Shown here piece by piece: positions 23,927-30,968 of a stretch of DNA of 40,184 bases (position 1 is the first letter of the stretch; every line of letters starts with the position of its first letter). Under the pieces are notes generated by a model, which was not told the origin of the DNA, did no database searches, and worked only from the letters and a program-made list of their open reading frames with translations. A program made the position numbers and the translations under genes. Origin of the DNA: a virus; IMG/VR virus record IMGVR_UViG_3300046791_000222, positions 1 through 40,184 of that record. One strand, given 5' to 3'.

Positions 23927-23942
23927 CCCCCTCTACAGGGGG
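23927..23942. other. Hairpin CCCCCT-CTAC-AGGGGG
   Basis: Perfect 6-bp stem with 4-nt loop downstream of the 86-aa gene. No U-tract on either strand. It may stabilise the 3' end of the upstream transcript or be part of the attP region. Confidence 0.4.
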
Positions 23943-23979
23943 CGGCGGGGCGCTAGGCGGGGACGGGAGTGTCGCCCTT

Positions 23980-24240
23980 TCAGTGGATCGGGACGGCTGC
24001 GGACATGCGCGCCGTGCAGCTGGTGAGGAGGTCCAGCAGCATCGTCGCGTCCTTGATGTCGGTGATCATGTACACCGCAGCGGGCTGGGTCATCGGCATC
24101 TCGGTCACGGGCTGGGTTGCTTCCAGCACCACCAGCAGCACCTTGAAGCCGTGCGGGCACAGCGGCTGGAGGATCGCCTGCAGCTGGGGCATGACGGGCT
24201 GGAACTTGTGCTGGTCGAGCTTGGGGTCTTCGATGTTCAT
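23980..24240 (-). CDS. Unknown small protein (86 aa)
   Basis: 86 aa, ATG at 24240 in an ATGA overlap. Helical/hydrophobic mix (HGFKVLLVVLEATQPV, VYMITDIKDATMLLDLL) that looks like a small alpha/beta protein, no membrane helix. Last gene of the leftward early segment before xis. Confidence 0.75.
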   Translation of the reverse strand: MNIEDPKLDQHKFQPVMPQLQAILQPLCPHGFKVLLVVLEATQPVTEMPMTQPAAVYMITDIKDATMLLDLLTSCTARMSAAVPIH

Positions 24241-24386
24241 GGCGTCCGTTTCATCTTGGCGATTCGGTAGAAGGCGAGATCGGCGGGTTGCCAGATGGTG
24301 CGCCCGCGCTCGCCGCGTTTTTGCTCACGCCGCTTGCGCTGTTGCTCCGCGCGCTTGGCGTCCCATGTCGAGGGGCGTGACTTCAC
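24237..24386 (-). CDS. Small basic protein (49 aa)
   Basis: GTG at 24386 in a GTGA overlap with the exonuclease stop; stop in an ATGA overlap with the next gene. 49 aa, about one third Lys/Arg, with a charged helix (AKRAEQQRKRREQKRGERGR) then IWQPADLAFYRIAKMKRTP. Probably a nucleic-acid-binding accessory to the exonuclease. Confidence 0.7.
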   Translation of the reverse strand: MKSRPSTWDAKRAEQQRKRREQKRGERGRTIWQPADLAFYRIAKMKRTP

Positions 24387-25084
24387 GCAAAGGTCATCCG
24401 CCTGTAGCAGCTGCGCAGCGCCTCGATCTCGCCCGTCTGGTAGGCGCGGATGCGCTCGATCTCGCCAGCTGCAAATGCGGCGGCGACCTTGGAGCCGTCC
24501 ATGTCGGTCTTGGGCGATGGCACGCCGATCGCGCGGCACAGGTTGCCGAGGTTGATCCAGTAGTCGCGCTGGGGGTTCCACAGCAGCATCGTGTCCTGCA
24601 GGCCGCGAGGCCAGCTGCGCGAGAGCGCGGCTTCGCGCAGCGTGCGCGGCATCTTCAGCTTGTTGATCACCGCGCGCTGGTACAGGAACCGGATGTCGAA
24701 GGCGCGCACGTTGTGCCCGATCCAGTTCACCTCGACTTGGTACTCGCCGATCGACGGCCCCTGCACGCGCTCGATCTCGGTCACAGCGAAAAAGAATTCG
24801 GTCAGCACCTCGACCTCCTCGCCGATCCACACTTCCACCGGGCCGTCATCGAGCGCCATGCCGACTGACAGCACGCGCCCGTAGGTTCCATCGAGCGCAG
24901 TCATCGCGATCTCGGTTGCGAGCGCGATCGGGGCTTCCTCGCGCATCCACGCGGCAATCGTCTCGGGCTTCTTGTGCGTCTTCGGGGGCTTGATCCCCTC
25001 CTGCAGCTGGGCAACGACTGCGGGGCTATTCGTCGGCAGCGTCTCGATGTCGATGAAGGCGTCGATCGAGGTCTTGATGTCCAT
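24383..25084 (-). CDS. DEDD-type 3'-5' exonuclease (233 aa)
   Basis: ATG at 25084 with GAGGAG upstream, 233 aa. Exo I FIDIET (D12, E14), Exo II NWIGHNVRAFDIRFL (D130), Exo III region AYQTGEIEALRSCY, where the expected YxxxD reads YxxxE (Y215, E219). This corresponds to the proofreading-exonuclease-like family found as a single domain in phages. It sits with SSB-like and ParB-like genes, suggesting recombination or repair. Asp to Glu in Exo III may reduce activity. Confidence 0.8.
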   Translation of the reverse strand: MDIKTSIDAFIDIETLPTNSPAVVAQLQEGIKPPKTHKKPETIAAWMREEAPIALATEIAMTALDGTYGRVLSVGMALDDGPVEVWIGEEVEVLTEFFFAVTEIERVQGPSIGEYQVEVNWIGHNVRAFDIRFLYQRAVINKLKMPRTLREAALSRSWPRGLQDTMLLWNPQRDYWINLGNLCRAIGVPSPKTDMDGSKVAAAFAAGEIERIRAYQTGEIEALRSCYRRMTFA

Positions 25085-25086
25085 GG

Positions 25087-25461
25087 CTACTCCTCTGTCT
25101 TTGGCATGACGGCAACCACCTGCTGATAGCGGCCCGTGACCGCGAGGCGCTTCTCGCCCGTGAGCCACAACTGCTTTCGCTGCACCAGCTTCGCGATGCG
25201 CGACCAGATGCTCCAGCGTCGGTGCTGCTTATCCAGCTGCGCCGCGACGTCGTCGCCTATGCAGCCACGCTCGCCGAAGCTCACGACGATGTTGAAGACC
25301 TTCTCCTCCAGCGTCACCGTATCGACGGTTCGCGCAGCTGCACGGCTGGTGTCGGGATCGCCTGCGCGCACCATCTCGTGCGGCTCGGTTCCGAATGTTT
25401 CCGGGATCAACGTCGCGTTGATGTTCCCGACCCAGCCGCAGCGCGAGCAGACGATTCGCAT
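25087..25461 (-). CDS. Zinc-finger/winged-helix DNA-binding protein (124 aa)
   Basis: 124 aa. N-terminal CSRCGW is half of a zinc site. Then DPDTSRAAARTVDTVTLEEKVFNIV, GERGCIGDDVAAQLD, IWSRIAKLVQRKQLWLTGEKR and GRYQQVVAV follow, matching a common phage winged-helix protein (DPxTSxxAA, helix, GxT-like turn, wing with R.T..GR). DNA-binding is likely; target unknown. Confidence 0.8.
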   Translation of the reverse strand: MRIVCSRCGWVGNINATLIPETFGTEPHEMVRAGDPDTSRAAARTVDTVTLEEKVFNIVVSFGERGCIGDDVAAQLDKQHRRWSIWSRIAKLVQRKQLWLTGEKRLAVTGRYQQVVAVMPKTEE

Positions 25462-25465
25462 CGCC

Positions 25466-26395
25466 TCATCGCTTCCAGATGCGGTTGATGATGCTGATCA
25501 CGACGGGCCGATACTTCATCGACAGGCTCGGCACCTGCGTGCGCCAGTTCACCTTGCGCAGGCGCTCGATCACCCGCATCGAGGGGAAGCCGTCGTTGTT
25601 CTCAAAGCGATCGTGCGCAATGTGCGCGAAGGACACCGCGACGAGCAGGATCGTGCCGCCCTTGGGGAACAGTTGCCCCATCAGCTGCAGGTACTGCTCG
25701 GCGAGCCTGCGCTTGGCGGGGCTGGACAGCGCAATGTCGAGCCGCGAGAGCGCTTCCTGAATCGGGCCGACAGGATCAACACCGATCGCAGCTGTAAGCG
25801 CGCCGCGCGACAACAAGCTCGCCGACAGGCGATTGGGATTCGTCCCCTGCGAGAAGTGGACGCGCTCGTTCAGCGGATGCGAGTAGCTCTTCGCGACATC
25901 GCCGATCAACTTGCCGCTGGGTCCGGTCCACGACTTCACGATCACATCGGCGCTGATGCCCTTGCGAGCGTTCAGTGCGAGGAAGAAGTTTTTTTCGGAC
26001 TCGAGATTTTCGCTCTCATGCACCATCGCTTGGAAGCTCATCCCCATCTGCTGGAAGGCGCACGCGCGCTGGTAGCCGTCCACGATCCACAGCTTGCTGT
26101 GATTGCCCCACTTGGTGCGGCGGCACAGCGTGACCGGGTCGAGTACTTTCCCGCCCGCTTGGATCGCGTTAATGATCTGGCCCACCATGCCCGTCTCGCC
26201 GCGCTGGTAGGCCGGATCGACGTCGAGGTGCTTGAAGTCCTCCTTCGCGATCGTCTTCAGCACACCCGGCGAGATGCCGTTGACGGTGAGGATCGAGCGC
26301 GTGCGCCGCGCATCGTGGGCACGACGCACCGCTTCACTGGTGACGCGAGTGTCCTTGCGTTTCTTCGCTACAGCTGCAGTTGCGGCGGTTTCCAT
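25466..26395 (-). CDS. ParB/sulfiredoxin-like domain protein (309 aa)
   Basis: ATG at 26395 with GAGG 5 nt upstream, 309 aa. The ParB-N-like core shows LDVDPAYQRGE (57-67) and LWIVDGYQRACAFQQMG (102-118), matching the 'xxxPxQR...' and 'xIxDGxxRxxA' signatures of the ParB/Srx fold, which binds nucleotides and in some phages acts as a nuclease or DNA-binding switch. The helical C-terminal part is unlike chromosomal ParB and no parA is present, so plasmid-type partition is unlikely. Confidence 0.8.
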   Translation of the reverse strand: METAATAAVAKKRKDTRVTSEAVRRAHDARRTRSILTVNGISPGVLKTIAKEDFKHLDVDPAYQRGETGMVGQIINAIQAGGKVLDPVTLCRRTKWGNHSKLWIVDGYQRACAFQQMGMSFQAMVHESENLESEKNFFLALNARKGISADVIVKSWTGPSGKLIGDVAKSYSHPLNERVHFSQGTNPNRLSASLLSRGALTAAIGVDPVGPIQEALSRLDIALSSPAKRRLAEQYLQLMGQLFPKGGTILLVAVSFAHIAHDRFENNDGFPSMRVIERLRKVNWRTQVPSLSMKYRPVVISIINRIWKR

Positions 26396-26402
26396 GGTTC
26401 CT

Positions 26403-26798
26403 CTAGAAGGGGATGTCGTCTTCCATGTCGGCGAACTTGCCCTCCTTCGGGCCAGCTGCAGGCTTGGAGCGTTCTGGAGCGCCAGCGCGGATGCGCAAGC
26501 CGCCCGTGATGTTCCCGGCGTACTCGACATCGGGATCGGTGTAGAGCGAGACCTTCTTGCCGCGCCAATCGTCGGTGTCGTCGGAACCGCACGCGCTCTT
26601 CAGGCGCTTGATGTTCGTCGCGTTCAGCACCATGGGCTTTTTGAACTCGACGAACTTGACCAGCCATTTCAGCTCCGGGTCATCGCCTTCGCGCGCGACG
26701 TTCTTCTTCGCGACGGCTTCGACGGTGACCATGATCTCGTCGGGGATATCGCCCTGCTTCAAGAACCTGCTCTCCAGCATCTCGTTGACTTTTGCCAT
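26403..26798 (-). CDS. SSB-like protein with acidic DDIPF tail (131 aa)
   Basis: 131 aa, ATG at 26798 with GAGGAGAAG upstream. The body is beta-rich (IPDEIMVTVEAVAKKNV, LKWLVKFVEF, KKVSLYTDPDVEYAGNITGGLRIR) and ends MEDDIPF, the tip that bacterial SSB proteins use to recruit partners. OB-fold single-stranded-DNA binding is the likely role. First gene of the leftward early segment. Confidence 0.75.
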   Translation of the reverse strand: MAKVNEMLESRFLKQGDIPDEIMVTVEAVAKKNVAREGDDPELKWLVKFVEFKKPMVLNATNIKRLKSACGSDDTDDWRGKKVSLYTDPDVEYAGNITGGLRIRAGAPERSKPAAGPKEGKFADMEDDIPF

Positions 26799-26870
26799 CC
26801 GCTTCTCCTCGTTGTTGACGACGACAAAGCTACGAGCGATCAGCGTGTTTGCGAAGTCCTAGTGTTGGAG

Positions 26871-26916
26871 TCCCTACGGGTAGGGAAAAAAGGGGGGTTT
26901 TTCCCTACGGGTAGGA
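26871..26916. promoter_or_regulatory. Divergent early control site: two CCCTACGGGTAGG palindromes
   Basis: CCCTAC-GG-GTAGGG at 26872-26885 and CCCTAC-GG-GTAGG at 26903-26915, 31 bp apart (three helical turns, same face). Between them GGGAAAAA-N7-TTTTTCCC makes a third inverted repeat around six G. Lies between the divergent SSB-side and initiator-side operons. No convincing -35/-10 pair could be placed; a weak leftward TTCGCA-N17-TAGCTT is possible to the left. Confidence 0.75.
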
Positions 26917-26967
26917 ATTTTGGGCCGATCCGGTCGCGCTTGTAGGACGCGATTTACCCTGCTCGGC

Positions 26968-27798
26968 ATGACTTGGATGAAGATCGAGTGGTCGCTGCCC
27001 GACAAGCCCGAGGTCGCGGCGATCGCCAAGCACTGCGACATCGCGCAAGACAGCGCGCTGGGCAAATTGATCCGCGTCTTCGCTTGGTACAACGAGGTGC
27101 TGACGCTGGTGAACAAGCGCGTTGTCGTCAGCAAGGACGCTGTCAACAAGATCGCGGCAAATCGCAACTTCGCCGACGCGATGCTTGCAGTGGGCTGGCT
27201 GATCGAGCGCGGCGACGAACTGGAAGTCGCGAAATTCGCCGTCCACAACGGCGCGATCGCGAAGGTGCGCGCCCAGACCTATTTGCGGATCGCCAAGCGC
27301 AGAACGGCGAGCGTATACACAAAATCCCCTGTTCTTATACCTACACCTACTACTACTAATTCAACTACTAAAGACAACTGCACTTCGCAGGAAGCGTGCC
27401 AACACGATTTGTATACGCAAGGGGAGAAAAACGCCGATGGCGATGTGTATACGCACGGAGCGTATACAGAACACATCGCGCCGGAGTGGCTCCCGATGCA
27501 GGCGTGGGAGGCCTTCATCGAGATGCGCCGCCGACTCGGCAAGCCGATGACCGCCTACGCGCAGGAGCTTGCCGTTGCCAAGCTCGGACGGCTGCGCGCC
27601 TACGGTCACGATCCGCAGATGGTGCTGGAGCAGTCGATCGCGGGCAGCTGGACGGGCCTGTACGAGATCAAGCCCGAGAAGGGCAACGGCGCAGCTGCAG
27701 CTGCAGGCGGATTTGCAGAGCGCGACTACAGCGTGGGAGCGAGCAATGTCGATGAAATCCCTTGGTTCCGAGACGGCGATGGGTCTAAAAAAACTTGA
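26968..27798 (+). CDS. Phage replication initiator (276 aa)
   Basis: ATG at 26968 (or 26977), neither with a good SD. The N-terminal 105 residues (MKIEWSLPDKPEVAAIAKHC, KLIRVFAWYNEV, AVGWLIERGDELEVAKFAVHNGAIAK) form an HTH-type DNA-binding domain as in lambda O/DnaT-like initiators. Residues 110-165 are a Thr/Ser-rich, AT-rich-coded linker, and the C-terminus (AQELAVAKLGRLRAYGHDP then VLEQSIAGSWTGLYEIK) is the partner-binding module seen in such proteins. The linker DNA carries repeated GTATACG sites, as in lambda O where the origin lies in the gene. Overlaps the helicase loader gene by 53 nt. Confidence 0.8.
   Translation: MTWMKIEWSLPDKPEVAAIAKHCDIAQDSALGKLIRVFAWYNEVLTLVNKRVVVSKDAVNKIAANRNFADAMLAVGWLIERGDELEVAKFAVHNGAIAKVRAQTYLRIAKRRTASVYTKSPVLIPTPTTTNSTTKDNCTSQEACQHDLYTQGEKNADGDVYTHGAYTEHIAPEWLPMQAWEAFIEMRRRLGKPMTAYAQELAVAKLGRLRAYGHDPQMVLEQSIAGSWTGLYEIKPEKGNGAAAAAGGFAERDYSVGASNVDEIPWFRDGDGSKKT
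27305..27470. other. Candidate replication origin inside the initiator gene
   Basis: CGTATAC half-sites at 27312-27318 and 27461-27467, GTATACG at 27411-27417 and 27447-27453; the last pair forms an 8-bp palindrome TGTATACG-N7-CGTATACA (27446-27468). Between the first two is the most AT-rich stretch of the early region (about 27317-27420). Iterons beside an AT-rich stretch within the initiator gene match the lambda-type origin plan. Confidence 0.6.
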
Positions 27799-28567
27799 GT
27801 GCGCGCAGCACGGCACCTACATGGCGAACGTCGTCGTGGTGGGCGATCGCGAGTACCCCGCGCGCTGCCCCTCCTGCGTCGCCGACGAGACGAACGCGCA
27901 GAAGAACATCCAGCGCTCGCGCGCGGTGCGTGCGCTGATCAGCCGCGCCGAGATCCCGCTGCGCTATCGCGACCGCAGCTTCGCCAACTACCGTGCTGCA
28001 GCTGGGGCGCAGGGCACCGTCGCGAAATTCTGCAGGAGCTACGCCGAGAATTTCGAGCAGCGCATGCGCCAAGGAAGCGGCCTGATCCTGTGTGGGCGTC
28101 CCGGCACCGGGAAGACACACCTTGCCTGCGCCATCGCCAGCGTCGTTCTGGCGAGCGGCAGGAGCGTCTGGTACACCACCGTGAGCGCCGCGATCCGCTC
28201 GGTCAAGCAGACCTTCGATCGCAACGCCCAGATGAGCGAGCGCGACGCCCTCGCCGCCTTCTACGCGCCGCACCTCCTGATCCTCGATGAAGTCGGCATG
28301 CAGCGCGGCACCGAATTTGAACTGGCGCTCCTCGGCGAGGTGATGAACGAGCGCTACGCCCGCGTGCTGCCGACGATCGTCGCAACCAACCTCACCCACA
28401 TCGAGCTAGCCAAGTACATCGGCGAGCGCGCGATCGACAGGATGCGCGAGGGCGACGGCGCGGTGCTGGCGCTGGAGTGGGAGAGCTACAGGCCCATGGT
28501 CGCGGGCGACGAGCAGCTGGGCTGGCCCGACTTGGTCCCGGTCAACTTCTCGGAGATCACCCGATGA
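27746..28567 (+). CDS. DnaC-like helicase loader, AAA+ (273 aa)
   Basis: ATG at 27746 with GGGAG 8 nt upstream. N-terminal C19/H22 and CPSC (41-44) suggest a zinc finger. Walker A GRPGTGKT (117-124), Walker B LLILDEVG (177-184), sensor IVATN (211-215) and a downstream ERAIDRM arginine-finger segment are all present. It loads DnaB onto origin DNA; no phage helicase is encoded, so the host helicase is the likely partner. Directly after the initiator gene, as usual. Confidence 0.9.
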   Translation: MSMKSLGSETAMGLKKLECAQHGTYMANVVVVGDREYPARCPSCVADETNAQKNIQRSRAVRALISRAEIPLRYRDRSFANYRAAAGAQGTVAKFCRSYAENFEQRMRQGSGLILCGRPGTGKTHLACAIASVVLASGRSVWYTTVSAAIRSVKQTFDRNAQMSERDALAAFYAPHLLILDEVGMQRGTEFELALLGEVMNERYARVLPTIVATNLTHIELAKYIGERAIDRMREGDGAVLALEWESYRPMVAGDEQLGWPDLVPVNFSEITR

Positions 28568-28845
28568 CGCGAAGCTCGCACGGCGCTCCGGCGAAGAAGC
28601 GCAAGTTGAAGTACCGCAAGCGCGACCACCACGATCGCGACTTCCGGGTGGTCCTGACCGACACCTCGCCGGGGAACCAGCGCCCCATCACGATCCCCGG
28701 CACCTTCTACGGGCGCTCCCCCAGCGACGCGATCGATATGGCGATGAAGACCTACCCCGGCCTGTTCGCTTCCATGGAGACGCGCAGCTGGATCGCCGAG
28801 GCCTATGAAGATTTCAGCCCGCCGACGCCCGCCCCGGCAACGTAA
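28564..28845 (+). CDS. Unknown basic protein (93 aa)
   Basis: 93 aa, ATGA overlap with the loader. The first 30 residues are strongly basic (KKRKLKYRKRDHHDRD), then a compact FRVVLTDTSPGNQRPITIPGTFYGRSPSDAIDMAM region and a Pro-rich end. Its last 41 nt overlap the next gene. Nucleic-acid binding is plausible; unrecognised. Confidence 0.75.
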   Translation: MTRSSHGAPAKKRKLKYRKRDHHDRDFRVVLTDTSPGNQRPITIPGTFYGRSPSDAIDMAMKTYPGLFASMETRSWIAEAYEDFSPPTPAPAT

Positions 28846-29182
28846 GTACCGGAACCTCCCCACGGGCAGGTTCGATAGCCGTCGTGAGGCGGCGACCTAC
28901 CTGCGCCTGTGCGCCATGCAGGCGGCGACCGAGGCCCGATATCGAGTGGTCAGGATCGAGCGCCAAGTGCCGTTCCAGCTGCTGCCCCGACAACTGGATG
29001 AACGTACAGGTCGCCTGATCGAGCGCGAGGTGAAGTACATCGCGGACTTCGTCGTGACCTATGCCGACGATCGCGTCGAGGTGATCGATGTGAAGTCGCC
29101 CGTCACCAAGAAACTGCCGACCTACATCATTAAGCGAAAGCTAATGCTGTGGGTCCACAAGATTCGGATTATCGAAGCGTGA
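28805..29182 (+). CDS. DUF1064-type endonuclease (125 aa)
   Basis: 125 aa. KYRNLPTGRFDSRREAATYLRL, IERQVPFQLLP, YIADFVVTYADDRVEVIDVKS and YIIKRKLMLWVH reproduce the DUF1064 pattern, a PD-(D/E)xK-type fold likened to Holliday-junction nucleases. Catalytic candidates are E32, D82 and the D-V-K of VIDVK. It would resolve replication or recombination intermediates. Ends tail-to-tail with the KorA-like gene, overlapping by 14 nt. Confidence 0.85.
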   Translation: MKISARRRPPRQRKYRNLPTGRFDSRREAATYLRLCAMQAATEARYRVVRIERQVPFQLLPRQLDERTGRLIEREVKYIADFVVTYADDRVEVIDVKSPVTKKLPTYIIKRKLMLWVHKIRIIEA

Positions 29183-29390
29183 TCTCGCGGATGTGTCCGC
29201 ACACGGGACACGCTCGATGAGGCAATCGCTTCATCGCCGCATGCACGGCTTGACGGGAGATTCCAACCTTGTCTGCTGCAGCTGGAATCAACATGCCCTC
29301 CACCAGATGAAGACGCAGCGCCTTTGTCGTCTTGCTGTCGGGCAATTTGAGTGCGTCGAATTCTTTGGCGCTGATTAACTTGTCGGTCAT
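29169..29390 (-). CDS. KorA/TrfB-like DNA-binding regulator (73 aa)
   Basis: 73 aa, the only leftward gene in the 27-32.7 kb segment. KLISAKEFDALKLPDSKTTKALRLHLVEGML and AAADKVGISRQAVHAAMKRL match the HTH of KorA/TrfB-type repressors (residues 37-56), with a short zinc-like CPVCGH end instead of the KorA dimer domain. The isolated, opposite orientation next to a palindrome-rich region suggests an autoregulated repressor. No clear SD. Confidence 0.8.
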   Translation of the reverse strand: MTDKLISAKEFDALKLPDSKTTKALRLHLVEGMLIPAAADKVGISRQAVHAAMKRLPHRACPVCGHIREITLR

Positions 29391-29481
29391 AGCCCAAAAT
29401 GGTACTCCCCAAATGTTAAGCTTGTCTTGCCAGCCTGTTGTCAGCTTCGGTAAGGGAGTTGACGGCCCACAGGGGCTGGCT

Positions 29482-29517
29482 GGGGCCGCGCTGCAGGACC
29501 GGGCGCGGCCCCTTTTT
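29482..29517 (+). terminator. Strong rho-independent terminator
   Basis: GGGGCCGCGC (29482-29491), 11-nt loop, GCGCGGCCCC (29503-29512), TTTTT. A 10-bp all-GC stem. Ends rightward transcripts from the replication genes after they cross the KorA-like gene in antisense, or a short RNA starting within 29391-29480. Confidence 0.95.
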
Positions 29518-29522
29518 CGTTA

Positions 29523-29538
29523 CTGGATGTTCATCCAG
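29523..29538. promoter_or_regulatory. Palindrome CTGGATG-TT-CATCCAG
   Basis: Perfect 7-bp inverted repeat 6 nt after the terminator U-tract; operator candidate. Confidence 0.5.
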
Positions 29539-29723
29539 CCAACCATGCTGAAAATCCATTCAGCGTCGCTAATTTCGGACACTTGTTGCCCATGTATTGC
29601 GAGGCGCAATCTTGTCGTCAATTCGCCGACACCCCAGTGTCGATTCGACCCCCAAATGAGGGCGGGGTTGACACAGTCTTGCCGACGTCCGTTTGAAGGC
29701 GCACGATAGGGGGGTATGCGGCG

Positions 29724-30020
29724 GTGCGGTGTCCGAATTGCAATCGGGATACTCTACGGGTCAATGACACACGCGGGACGCAGGCCGAGGGTGGGTTGGG
29801 GACCAACGAGCCGTGGCACGTTCGTCGCCAGCGTTCCTGCTTCAACTGCAACCGTGCCTTCTACACGCAGGAGGTCCGCGAGGACTACCTGCAAGAACTC
29901 GGTCGCTACGCGATCGCGATCGTCCAGTTTCGCCAGCTGCTCATTTCCGATTTACCAACTGTGGAGGTTTCATGGCTAGGAACCGATGGACCAACGAAGA
30001 AGCAAGGAAGGTTGTCCTGA
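29724..30020 (+). CDS. NrdR-like zinc-ribbon protein (98 aa)
   Basis: GTG start at 29724 (G-rich SD about 9 nt upstream). MRCPNC (C3, C6), RVNDTRGTQ, then RRQRSCFNCNRAFYT (C39, C42) reproduces the N-terminal zinc ribbon of NrdR repressors (MxCPxC...V.DSR...RRRRxCxxCxxRFTT). The ATP-cone domain of NrdR is missing; the remaining half is a short helix and tail. Overlaps the next gene by 49 nt. A DNA-binding regulator is likely; target unknown. Confidence 0.75.
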   Translation: MRCPNCNRDTLRVNDTRGTQAEGGLGTNEPWHVRRQRSCFNCNRAFYTQEVREDYLQELGRYAIAIVQFRQLLISDLPTVEVSWLGTDGPTKKQGRLS

Positions 30021-30736
30021 AGGCAGCGGAGCTTCGCCTCACCGAGATCGGCATCGCCAAGCACGACGCGCTGTATCGCGCACAGGGGATCGTGATCGAG
30101 CCAGCGCGGCGAAAGGAGCGCATAGGCACTTACTTCTTGAACGTCCTAACGAAGCGGCTTGAGCAGCTGGAGAAGAACACGCCCGCGCAGCAGCTGGCAC
30201 CAGCGGCCTACGTCGAGCCAGCTGCAGCTGCACCGGAGCCACCAAAGGAGCCGACGTTGACCGAGATGCTGAAGCTTTGCGCGAACCTCTTCGCGGCATC
30301 GTTCGCCGAGGCCCTCGCCCCGCTCCTAGCAAAGGAGATACACACAGTGAAGACGAACGGAAACGGCAACAACGGACACGACCGGGTGCTGATTGACCCA
30401 TCGGTCCCAATCGCGGCAAACGGCAACCTGCCGGAGAAGCTGCACAAGCACCGGATCGCGGTCGTCGGCCTGAACGGTGACCAGCGGCAGGAACTCATGC
30501 GGCGATTCCCCCTGCTCGACTTTCGCTGGCTCGATAACGGCGCGCGCGGCACCACGATGAGAAAGACGATCGAGCATTGCGAGGCGACATTCCTGATGAC
30601 GAAATTCGTCAACCACCATGCGCAGGAAGCCGTTCCCCGCGATCGGCGCGTAATGGTCAATGGCGGGGTCTCCGATCTCACGCGCCTCATCAGCGCACGC
30701 TACCCGGCAACGCCACAGGCCCAGCCACACCACTGA
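29972..30736 (+). CDS. Two-domain protein with C-terminal Rossmann-like module (254 aa)
   Basis: ATG at 29972 with GGAGG upstream, 254 aa. The N-terminus RWTNEEARKVVLKAAELRL is helical/HTH-like. An Ala/Pro linker follows. The C-terminal part shows HKHRIAVVGLNGDQRQELMRRFPLLDFRWLD, ATFLMTKFVNHHAQEAV and RRVMVNGGVSDLTRLI, the strand-helix order of a small DUF2325-like fold (V.G.....l ...A..i.....NH). I give this as resemblance only. Confidence 0.75.
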   Translation: MARNRWTNEEARKVVLKAAELRLTEIGIAKHDALYRAQGIVIEPARRKERIGTYFLNVLTKRLEQLEKNTPAQQLAPAAYVEPAAAAPEPPKEPTLTEMLKLCANLFAASFAEALAPLLAKEIHTVKTNGNGNNGHDRVLIDPSVPIAANGNLPEKLHKHRIAVVGLNGDQRQELMRRFPLLDFRWLDNGARGTTMRKTIEHCEATFLMTKFVNHHAQEAVPRDRRVMVNGGVSDLTRLISARYPATPQAQPHH

Positions 30737-30737
30737 G

Positions 30738-30968
30738 ATGATCATCGCGCGGCTGACCAACGGCGCGTTCATCGTCGGCATCGATGATGTGAACGTGCGC
30801 CACATGGACGCAGGCAGGCCCATGGTGATCGACCTCGCCAAGCACGGTGGGCACGACCGGGTCTACCTCCTGCACGGCAAGACGCTGGAGGATGTCCGCA
30901 AGCTCTTGATCGATACATTCGGCGAATTGCCGATCGCACAGCCGTTGCCGGGGGAACAACCGAAATGA
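30738..30968 (+). CDS. Unknown small protein (76 aa)
   Basis: 76 aa, ATG one base after the previous stop. Alternating strands (MIIARLTNGAFIVGID, MVIDLAKHGGHDRVYLLHG) and a helix (KTLEDVRKLLIDTFGEL). A compact alpha/beta protein, unrecognised. Ends in an ATGA overlap. Confidence 0.75.
   Translation: MIIARLTNGAFIVGIDDVNVRHMDAGRPMVIDLAKHGGHDRVYLLHGKTLEDVRKLLIDTFGELPIAQPLPGEQPK

Larger units (their letters stand above)
29391..29723. promoter_or_regulatory. 333-bp palindrome-rich control region
   Basis: Gene-free stretch with a strong rightward terminator (29482-29517), CTGGATG-TT-CATCCAG (29523-29538), GCTGAA-N6-TTCAGC (29547-29564), ATTGCG-AGG-CGCAAT (29596-29610) and a consensus -35 TTGACA at 29668-29673 with no matching -10 at 17 nt. 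Likely the switch region between the replication genes and the nine genes downstream, with the KorA-like protein as candidate regulator. Confidence 0.6.

Noticed and set aside
23839-23979. tRNA gene or tRNA fragment as attP
   Set aside because: No T-loop (GTTCGA) or acceptor-stem pairing could be found; GC hairpin alone is not enough.
25466-26395. Plasmid-type partition system
   Set aside because: A ParB-like fold is present but there is no ParA ATPase and no parS-like site.
27312-27467. CRISPR array
   Set aside because: Short GTATACG repeats are 7 nt and irregularly spaced, with no spacer-repeat units; no cas genes occur.
29668-29723. Complete sigma70 promoter before the NrdR-like gene
   Set aside because: A consensus TTGACA is present, but no acceptable -10 lies 16-18 nt downstream.
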